From the NCBI RefSeq assembly GCF_030160715.1, contig NZ_BSOW01000011.1:62001-126000 (forward strand): a DNA stretch of 64,000 nucleotides, read 5' to 3'. Source of the DNA: Bradyrhizobium iriomotense. GTDB lineage: Bacteria > Pseudomonadota > Alphaproteobacteria > Rhizobiales > Xanthobacteraceae. The notes beneath the pieces were generated by a model. That model saw nothing but the letters and a program-made list of their open reading frames with translations, searched no databases and was not told the origin of the DNA. Position 1 is the stretch's first letter. Every line of letters begins with the position of its first letter. Of this stretch, positions 58,572 through 64,000 are shown piece by piece. Both the position numbers and the translations under genes were made by a program.

Positions 58572-59360
58572 ATGCAGTTCAAGCACGCCACGCTCGATTT
58601 CGACGGTCCGGTCGCTATCCTCAGGCTCGATCACCAGGAGGTCATGAACGCGGTTTCGGTGGACATGTTGGGCGGGCTCGCCGAGGCGCTCGACGAGATC
58701 GAGGAGCGGAAGGGCGATGTCCGCTGCGTGGTGCTGACCGGAGCAGGGCGTGCGTTCTGCACCGGCGCGAACTTGCAGGGCCGCAACAATCAGTCGAAGA
58801 GGACCAAGGCCGGCCTGGCACTCGAGACCAGCTTTCACCCGTTCTTGCGGCGGATCCGCAATCTGCACTGCCCAATTGTCACCGCGGTCAACGGGCCGGC
58901 CGCGGGCGCCGGCATGAGCTTCGCGCTGCTCGGCGACATGATCCTGTGCGCGCGCTCGGCCTATTTCCTGCAAGCCTTCCGCCGCATCGGCCTCGTGCCC
59001 GATTGCGGCTCGACCTGGCTCTTGCCGCGCCTGGTCGGCAAGGCGCGCTCGATCGAGCTGTCGCTGATGGGCGAACGGCTGCCGGCCGAGAAGGCGTTGG
59101 AATGGGGCCTCGTCAACCGCGTTTACGACGACGGCGTGCTGATGGAGGAGGCGATGAAGCTCGCACATGAGCTCGCCAATGGGCCGACGGTCGCGCTCTC
59201 GCTGATCCGCAAGCTTTATTGGGACAGCCCGGAAAACTCCTTCGAGGAGCAGCTCAACCTCGAATTCCAGTGCCAGCTGCGAGCGGGCGACACCGAGGAC
59301 TTCCGCGAAGGCGTCGGCGCTTTCCTCGAGAAGCGGCCGGCGAAGTTCAAGGGAAAATGA
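58572..59360 (+). CDS. Enoyl-CoA hydratase/isomerase, PaaG-like
   Basis: A 262-residue crotonase-fold protein. The two glutamates of ordinary enoyl-CoA hydratases are not in place (GMSFALLGD, AFRRIGL), but D144 in LVPDCGSTWLLPR matches the catalytic aspartate of the isomerase PaaG. Length and C-terminus (REGVGAFLEKRPAKFKGK) are also PaaG-like. It may isomerise the ring-epoxide of phenylacetyl-CoA or, as a 3,2-enoyl-CoA isomerase, serve fatty-acid oxidation. GAGGAAA precedes the ATG. Its stop overlaps the phosphotransferase start (ATGA). Confidence 0.85.
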   Translation: MQFKHATLDFDGPVAILRLDHQEVMNAVSVDMLGGLAEALDEIEERKGDVRCVVLTGAGRAFCTGANLQGRNNQSKRTKAGLALETSFHPFLRRIRNLHCPIVTAVNGPAAGAGMSFALLGDMILCARSAYFLQAFRRIGLVPDCGSTWLLPRLVGKARSIELSLMGERLPAEKALEWGLVNRVYDDGVLMEEAMKLAHELANGPTVALSLIRKLYWDSPENSFEEQLNLEFQCQLRAGDTEDFREGVGAFLEKRPAKFKGK

Positions 59361-60343
59361 TCGAGCCACAACTCGGGCGTATCGTCGCCTCCTGGTACAG
59401 GGGCGCCTTCGGAGTGGCCAATTCAAAAATGCTCTCCGGTGGCGCCAGCCAGGAAACCTGGTCGTTCGATATCATGCATCATAACGGCCTGGCCGGTGCG
59501 ATCCTCCGTCGCGCTCCGACGGGCTACGGGGCGGCACCGACGCGTGCGGCCGGTCTTGCCGCTGAAGCGAGCTTGATGCAACTCGCCTTCGAAGCAGGAA
59601 TTCCGTCACCGCGCGTGCTGCATGTATTGACGCCGGATGACGATCTCGGTGTCGGCTTCATCATGCAGCGGGTCGAGGGAGAAACCATCGCGCGTAAGAT
59701 CCTTCGTGACGCCAAATTTGCCAAGGCGCGGCCGAAGCTCACACGTCAGCTCGGGGAAGCGCTGGCCGGTATCCACCAATTGCCGCAGGCGAAACTACCC
59801 GAGCTGCGGCGCATGACCGCGGCGAAGGAAATCGACGAGTTCGAGCGCGACTATCGCAGCCTCAACTGGCCCAAGCCCGTGTTCGATTTGGCGCTGCGCT
59901 GGCTGCGTGACCACGATCCAGGTCCGTCTGCCGAGATCACGCTGGTGCACGGCGATTTCCGCAACGGCAATCTCGTCATCGGCGCTGACGGCTTGTGCGC
60001 AGTGCTGGACTGGGAGCTCGCGCATCTCGGCGATCCCATGGAGGATCTGGGCTGGCTGTGCGTCAACTCCTGGCGGTTTGGCGAGATCGACAAGCCCGTC
60101 GGCGGCTTCGGCTCGCGCGAGGAGTTGTTCGCAGGCTACGAGGCCGCGGGTCGCAAGGTCGATGCGGCGCGCGTGAAATTCTGGGAGGTCATGGGTACGC
60201 TGCGCTGGGGCATCATGTGCTGCGGCATGATGCAGCGGTTTCGCGCCGGTCCCGATCATTCGATGGAGCGCGCCATGATCGGCCGCCGCGCCTCCGAAAC
60301 CGAAATCGACCTGTTGCGCCTGCTGGCGCCGCGAGGGAGTTGA
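59357..60343 (+). CDS. Aminoglycoside phosphotransferase-like kinase (ACAD10/11-type)
   Basis: A 328-residue protein of the APH/choline-kinase superfamily. The catalytic loop is LVHGDFRNGNLVI and the metal-binding motif AVLDWELAHLGDP. An N-terminal lobe with GGASQETWSFDI binds nucleotide. The branch resembles the kinase half of mammalian ACAD10/ACAD11, which act on 4-hydroxyacyl-CoA (family knowledge). It is coupled to the PaaG-like gene by ATGA and followed 2 bp later by the DUF6285 gene. Acyl-CoA dehydrogenases lie to both sides, so a role in hydroxy-acid oxidation is likely. Confidence 0.87.
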   Translation: MIEPQLGRIVASWYRGAFGVANSKMLSGGASQETWSFDIMHHNGLAGAILRRAPTGYGAAPTRAAGLAAEASLMQLAFEAGIPSPRVLHVLTPDDDLGVGFIMQRVEGETIARKILRDAKFAKARPKLTRQLGEALAGIHQLPQAKLPELRRMTAAKEIDEFERDYRSLNWPKPVFDLALRWLRDHDPGPSAEITLVHGDFRNGNLVIGADGLCAVLDWELAHLGDPMEDLGWLCVNSWRFGEIDKPVGGFGSREELFAGYEAAGRKVDAARVKFWEVMGTLRWGIMCCGMMQRFRAGPDHSMERAMIGRRASETEIDLLRLLAPRGS

Positions 60344-60345
60344 CC

Positions 60346-60723
60346 ATGCAGGACGAGCCGAGCCCGATCGAGCTGACCAAGGCGGTTGCCGATTTCCTGC
60401 GGAGCGATATCGCGCCGCTGATCACCGGCCACCAGGCGTTCAAGCTGCGCGTCGCCATCAACGCCCTCGACCTCGTTGTGCGGCAGTTGACGCTGGAGGA
60501 GGGGAGCGATGCGAAGGAGGTGGAACGGCTGCGCGCGCTGCTCGGCATGGACGGCGGGGTGATGGAGCTCAACCGCGCGCTCGCGATGCGCATCGCTAAA
60601 GGCGAGGTGGATCTCGCAACGCCGGGCCTCGCCGAGCACCTCTGGCAGACGACGATGGACAAGCTCGCGGTAGATCAGCCGAATTACGCGGCGTACAAGC
60701 GGGAGCTGTCGAGACAGGGGTAG
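60346..60723 (+). CDS. DUF6285 domain protein
   Basis: A 125-residue, mostly helical protein of the DUF6285 type, without signal peptide, membrane segment or catalytic motif. Features are an N-terminal ELTKAVADFLRSDIAPL and a C-terminal VDLATPGLAEHLWQTTMDKLAVDQPNYAAY. The family is usually found next to an APH-like kinase and an acyl-CoA dehydrogenase, as here, so it is probably an accessory subunit or regulator of that kinase. The ATG starts 2 bp after the kinase stop. No function is known. Confidence 0.78.
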   Translation: MQDEPSPIELTKAVADFLRSDIAPLITGHQAFKLRVAINALDLVVRQLTLEEGSDAKEVERLRALLGMDGGVMELNRALAMRIAKGEVDLATPGLAEHLWQTTMDKLAVDQPNYAAYKRELSRQG

Positions 60724-60765
60724 GGTGACACTCACCAGATTGCCATAGCGTCATCGACTCTCCCT

Positions 60766-60865
60766 GTCATCGCCCGCGAAAGCGGGCGATCCAGTATTCC
60801 AGAGACAACGATGGGATACGGAGAAGCCGCGGCGTACTGGATGCCCGGTCAAGCCTGGGCATGAC
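60766..60865. repeat. Palindromic repeat with three-way-junction potential
   Basis: The outer arms GTCAT...ATGAC and the inner ATCCAGTA...TACTGGAT enclose one side hairpin CGCCCGC-GAAA-GCGGGCG (60771-60788) and another GCCCGGTCAAGCCTGGGC (60843-60860). The element can fold as a cross. It is unlike the other families and lies between a plus-strand and a minus-strand gene (convergent). Confidence 0.8.
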
Positions 60866-60931
60866 GGCGGTGATGTTGGCGCGCGCCCCCATTGCGCATT
60901 TGCGCAATGGGGAATGACGAGGGGAGAAAGC

Positions 60932-61711
60932 TTACCTCCCCAGCCACTTCGGCGGCCGCTTCTCGGCAAACGCCTTCGGGCCCTCGACGTAGTCCTGCGA
61001 GGCGGCCATCGCCTTCACGGCCGGATACTCCCGCTGCTCCTCGATCGCCTGCTCCAGCGATACGGCGAGCCCCTTCTGGATCGTCTGCTTCGAGGCGCGG
61101 ATCGACATTGGCGAGTTCTTGGTGATCATCTCCGCCCAGCGCAGCGCGGCGCTCAGCGCCTCGCCCTGCGGCACCACCTCGTTGACGAAGCCGAGCTCGA
61201 GACCCTCCTTGGCGCTGACGTGACGCGCGGTGAGGATCATGCCCATGGCGCGCTTCAAACCGATCTGCCGCGGCAACCGGTGCAGGCCGCCGGCGAGCGC
61301 GGCAAGGCCGACGCGCGGCTCGGGCAGGGCAAAGGTTGCGTTCTCCGAGGCGATGATCAGGTCACAGGCAAGCGCGATCTCGAAGCCGCCGCCCATCGCG
61401 ACGCCGTTGACGGCGGCGATGATCGGCTTGTCGCAGTCGAAGCGCGAGGTCAGCCCGGCAAAGCCGCCCTTGTCCCAGCCGCGCTTGCCGCCGGCCGCCT
61501 GCCACTTCAGATCGTTGCCGGCGCAGAACGCCTTGTCACCGGCGCCGGTGACGACCGCGATCCACTGCTCGGGATCGGCCGAGAAATCGTCAAACACCTT
61601 GTTGAGCTCGAAATGTGCGTCGGTATGCAGCGCGTTATAGACCTCGGGCCGCGACAGCGTGACGATCGTGACCGGTCCCTTGCGTTCCACTTTGGAAAAT
61701 TTCAGCTCCAT
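60932..61711 (-). CDS. Enoyl-CoA hydratase (crotonase family)
   Basis: A 259-residue crotonase. It has both catalytic glutamates of the hydratase, E111 in GGGFEIALACD and E131 in ALPEPRVGLAALAGG. The oxyanion hole is in AFCAGNDLKW and AMGGG. It hydrates enoyl-CoA in beta-oxidation or acts on carnitinyl-CoA (CaiD-like). It is divergent from the acyl-CoA dehydrogenase at 61924. The ATG at 61711 is at the usual start of the family (MELKFSKVERKGPVTI). Confidence 0.9.
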   Translation of the reverse strand: MELKFSKVERKGPVTIVTLSRPEVYNALHTDAHFELNKVFDDFSADPEQWIAVVTGAGDKAFCAGNDLKWQAAGGKRGWDKGGFAGLTSRFDCDKPIIAAVNGVAMGGGFEIALACDLIIASENATFALPEPRVGLAALAGGLHRLPRQIGLKRAMGMILTARHVSAKEGLELGFVNEVVPQGEALSAALRWAEMITKNSPMSIRASKQTIQKGLAVSLEQAIEEQREYPAVKAMAASQDYVEGPKAFAEKRPPKWLGR

Positions 61712-61827
61712 GGTCGCTCCCGCATTTTCTGTTGGAAGGAATTGATCCCCATACTAGCGCGCGTCCGGACTTGAGCACCACCCAATTGCGCAAGCGCGCG
61801 TTGCGTCACCGGCGCCTCTCGGCTTGC

Positions 61828-61856
61828 TTGACTTGCCCGCGCTCTTCTCACCTTAT
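61828..61856 (+). promoter_or_regulatory. Candidate promoter for the acyl-CoA dehydrogenase at 61924
   Basis: TTGACT (61828-61833), 17 nt, then CCTTAT (61851-61856) resembles a sigma-70 promoter with a poor -10 box, about 70 nt before the start codon. The divergent gap (212 bp) shows no palindrome. This is only a sequence match. Confidence 0.3.
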
Positions 61857-61923
61857 TCGAAGCAAGCAACAACGCGCGTAGCGCCTTAACGCAAAACAAC
61901 AGATTGCTCCGGGAGAGACTGCC

Positions 61924-63198
61924 GTGGATTTCTCATTGCCTGCCGATCTCGTCGCTTATCTCGGAGAGCTCGACCGTTTCATCGAACGCGAGATCAAGCC
62001 TCTGGAGGAGGCCGACGACAACATCCGCTTCTTCGATCACCGCCGCGAATGGGCGCGCACCGATTTCGAGAATGGCGGCCTGCCGCGGCATGAATGGGAG
62101 GCGCTGCTGCGCAAGGCGAAGGACCTTGCGGACGCCGCGGGCCATCTGCGCTTCGCGGTGTCAAGGCGATATGGCGGCAAGGACGGTTCCAACCTCTGGA
62201 TGGCCGTCATCCGCGAACATTTTGCCGCAAAGGGTCTCGGCCTGCACAACGATCTTCAGAACGAGCACTCCATCGTCGGCAACTTCCCCGTCGTCACCAT
62301 GCTCGACCGCTATGGCCGCGACGACCAGAAGGCGATGATCGACGGCTCGATCAAGGGCAAGTACCGCATCACCTTTGGTCTCACCGAGCCGCACCACGGC
62401 TCCGATGCCACCCACATGGAGACGCGCGCGGTGCCCGCGACCCGCGACAACGTCAAGGGCTGGATCATCAGCGGTGAGAAGATGTGGACGACCGGCATGC
62501 ACGTCGCCACGCACTGCGCGCTGTTCGCGCGCACCAGCGGCAATGACGGCGATGCGCGCGGTATCACCTGCTTCCTGGTACCGGCGAGCAGCCATGGCGT
62601 GAAGGTCGAAGAGTATATGTGGACCTTCAACATGCCGACCGACCATCCCCGCGTCAGCTTCACCGATGTGTTCGTGCCGGAGGAGGCGCTGTTCGGCGAG
62701 GTCGGCCGCGGCCTGTCGCTCGCGCAGTGCTTCGTGCACCAGAACCGCATCCGGCAGGCGGCGAGTTCACTTGGCGCCGCCGTCTACTGCATCAACGAGA
62801 GCGTGAAATACGCGCGCGAACGAAAGCCGTTCGGCAAGGCACTCGCGGAAAACCAGGCGATCCAGTTCCCGCTCGTCGAGCTCGCCACCCAAGCCGAGAT
62901 GCTGCGCCTGTTGATCCGCAAGACCGCCTGGGAGATGGACAAGCTCACGGAAGAAGAGATCGAGCGCACGCTCTCCGACCGCGTCTCGATGTGCAACTAC
63001 TGGGCAAACCGGCTCTGCTGCGAAGCCGCCGACCGCGCCATGCAGGTCCATGGCGGCATGGGCTATTCACGCCACAAGCCCTTCGAGCACATCTACCGCC
63101 ACCACCGCCGCTACCGCATCACCGAAGGCAGCGAGGAAATCCAGATGCGGAAGGTGGCGGGATTTTTGTTCGGGTATATGGGGCCGGGGAAGCATTAG
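61924..63198 (+). CDS. Acyl-CoA dehydrogenase (ACAD)
   Basis: A 424-residue acyl-CoA dehydrogenase. It has a helical N-terminus, the beta-domain motifs YRITFGLTEPHHGSDATHM and GWIISGEKMWTTGMHVATHC, and a C-terminal domain with QNRIRQAASSLGAAVYCINESVKYARERKPFGK and AMQVHGGMGYSRHKPFEHIYRHHRRYRITEGSEEIQ. It oxidises an unknown acyl-CoA to its enoyl form, with ETF as acceptor. Translation begins at a GTG with a GGGAGAG site upstream. It shares the kinase-ACAD-crotonase neighbourhood typical of ACAD10/11-like oxidation. Confidence 0.92.
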   Translation: MDFSLPADLVAYLGELDRFIEREIKPLEEADDNIRFFDHRREWARTDFENGGLPRHEWEALLRKAKDLADAAGHLRFAVSRRYGGKDGSNLWMAVIREHFAAKGLGLHNDLQNEHSIVGNFPVVTMLDRYGRDDQKAMIDGSIKGKYRITFGLTEPHHGSDATHMETRAVPATRDNVKGWIISGEKMWTTGMHVATHCALFARTSGNDGDARGITCFLVPASSHGVKVEEYMWTFNMPTDHPRVSFTDVFVPEEALFGEVGRGLSLAQCFVHQNRIRQAASSLGAAVYCINESVKYARERKPFGKALAENQAIQFPLVELATQAEMLRLLIRKTAWEMDKLTEEEIERTLSDRVSMCNYWANRLCCEAADRAMQVHGGMGYSRHKPFEHIYRHHRRYRITEGSEEIQMRKVAGFLFGYMGPGKH

Positions 63199-63249
63199 GG
63201 CGCGGGCCACGCGCCGCCGCGTCTCACTTACGACGATTTCCTCCTCGGG

Positions 63250-63369
63250 TCGTCCCGGCGAAGGCCGGGACCCATAACCACAGGGAGGAGTTTGACGCGA
63301 GCTGGTAACCACGAGTTTTCGCCAAACCCAATTCTGTGGCTATGGGTCCCGGCCTTCGCCGGGACGACA
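63250..63369. repeat. Palindromic repeat, family F (copy 2, long)
   Basis: GTCGTCCCGGCGAAGGCCGG with GACCCATA at the left is mirrored by TATGGGTC with CCGGCCTTCGCCGGGACGAC at the right: a perfect 28-bp outer inverted repeat. A second pair of arms may form in the 60-nt loop. It is the longest perfect terminal palindrome in the window and separates the convergent acyl-CoA dehydrogenase and ligase genes. Confidence 0.9.
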
Positions 63370-63376
63370 GCGAGCG

Positions 63377-64000
63377 CTAATTCACCCTCCGGTCCTTCCC
63401 CGCCCAATACGGCTCGCGCAATTGGCGCCGCAAGATCTTGCCTGACGGATTGCGCGGCAGCGCGGGGATGAACTCCACGCTCTTCGGCGTCTTGAAGCCG
63501 GCGATGCGTTCGCGGGTGAAGTTGATGATGTCGGTGGCGCTCGCATCTTTGCCAGGCTTCATCACCACGATCGCCTTCACTGCTTCGCCCCATTTGTCGT
63601 CGGGCACGCCGATCACGGCGGCTTCGGCCACATCGGGGTGATCGCACAGCGCGCTCTCGACCTCGGCGGGATAGATGTTCTCGCCGCCGGAGATGATCAT
63701 GTCCTTGATGCGGTCGTGGATGTAGAGGTAGCCGTCCTCGTCCATGTAGCCGGCATCGCCGGTGCGCAGCCAGCCGTCCGTGCGCAGCGTTGCGGCAGTC
63801 GCCTCCGGCAGGTTCCAGTAACCTGCCATGTTGGAGCCCGAGCGCGTCGCGATCTCGCCGACCTGACGCGGCGGCTGCGGCTTGCCGTCGGCATCGAGGA
63901 TCGCGATCTCGACGCCCGGCAGGGCCTTGCCGGCCGAGCGCATCCGCTCCAGCCCCTCGACGTGATCCTCCGGCGGCAGCGCGACGATCGTACCTGTCGT
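63377..64000 (-). CDS. AMP-forming acyl-CoA ligase, C-terminal part (runs off window)
   Basis: This is the last 207 residues of an ANL-family acyl-CoA synthetase; the N-terminal part lies beyond the right edge. Visible motifs are the adenylate-binding GWLRTGDAGYMDEDGYLYIHDR, the hinge DRIKDMIISGGENIYPAEVESAL, and the final PRNPSGKILRRQLRE, whose lysine (in SGKI) is essential for adenylation. It activates a fatty or related acid to its CoA ester for the dehydrogenases and hydratases nearby. The stop is 7 bp beyond the repeat at 63250-63369. Confidence 0.93.
   Translation of the reverse strand, partial: TTGTIVALPPEDHVEGLERMRSAGKALPGVEIAILDADGKPQPPRQVGEIATRSGSNMAGYWNLPEATAATLRTDGWLRTGDAGYMDEDGYLYIHDRIKDMIISGGENIYPAEVESALCDHPDVAEAAVIGVPDDKWGEAVKAIVVMKPGKDASATDIINFTRERIAGFKTPKSVEFIPALPRNPSGKILRRQLREPYWAGKDRRVN

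Noticed and set aside
123..63369. Could the spaced repeats be a CRISPR array?
   Set aside because: The elements are palindromic, differ in sequence between families, and are scattered singly with genes between them. There are no regular spacers or cas genes.
1..64000. Search by eye for tRNA, rRNA, transposase and phage integrase genes
   Set aside because: None was seen; no CCA-ended cloverleaf or recombinase motifs are apparent in the gaps, though short RNAs could be missed without a covariance search.

Overview
The window looks like chromosome of a GC-rich alphaproteobacterium of the Bradyrhizobium/Rhodopseudomonas group. This is inferred from the gene families, the class III PHA synthase, the general amino-acid and Liv-type ABC transporters, and above all the many palindromic intergenic repeats typical of Bradyrhizobium. 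No tRNA, rRNA, CRISPR array, transposase, phage gene or plasmid function was seen. It reads as ordinary, densely packed metabolic chromosome, with short gaps that are mostly filled by repeats.

Layout. 1-8.2 kb: a partial gene, a spermidine-synthase-like protein, an alpha/beta hydrolase, a class III PHA synthase pair (short phaE, phaC) with a GNAT gene, a phasin gene, a DUF445 membrane protein, another hydrolase and the PaaX regulator. 8.3-14.2 kb: the aerobic phenylacetate genes paaABCDE, paaI and paaK, interrupted by repeats. 14.3-21.4 kb: an oxidoreductase, a possible sulfur module (YeeE/YedE transporter, hydrolase-OsmC fusion, sulfite-oxidase-like enzyme), an MFS transporter, and a cytochrome P450 with its [3Fe-4S] ferredoxin and a divergent TetR regulator. 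22.1-31.0 kb: an amino-acid locus (racemase-family enzyme, AapJ-type binding protein, aminotransferase, RpiR regulator, divergent AapQ/AapM permeases without an ATPase, amidase) and an atypical SDR. 31.2-44.2 kb: a tartrate/malate dehydrogenase-like enzyme, an M20 amidohydrolase, a LysR regulator divergent from a DUF1445 hydro-lyase, a complete LivKHMGF transporter, and a complete L-threonate/tetronate pathway (otnC, ltnD, otnI, otnK). 44.3-50.6 kb: a chemoreceptor and an RND pump with its adaptor. 50.8-64 kb: acyl-CoA and redox enzymes, including a thiolase-like protein, a nitronate-monooxygenase-like protein, a YghU-type GST, a flavin reductase, two acyl-CoA dehydrogenases, two crotonase-family enzymes, an SDR, a VOC protein, a phosphotransferase/DUF6285 pair and a truncated acyl-CoA ligase.

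How the genes work together. The paa genes activate phenylacetate to its CoA thioester (PaaK), epoxidise the ring (PaaABCDE) and remove dead-end thioesters (PaaI), probably under PaaX. The ring-opening and beta-oxidation genes are absent locally, although a PaaG-like isomerase lies 45 kb away. The acetyl-CoA produced could feed the PHA storage genes. The 22-44 kb stretch is a string of uptake-plus-catabolism modules for amino acids, amides and sugar acids, each with its own regulator and a visible palindrome in the divergent promoter.

The most distinctive non-coding features are at least eight families of inverted repeats in the gaps, several of them inside the paa operon, and five candidate operator palindromes at regulated promoters. 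I found no clearly new biological system. The best leads are the operators, the short PhaE, the SDR and racemase with missing catalytic residues, and the transporter without an ATPase.
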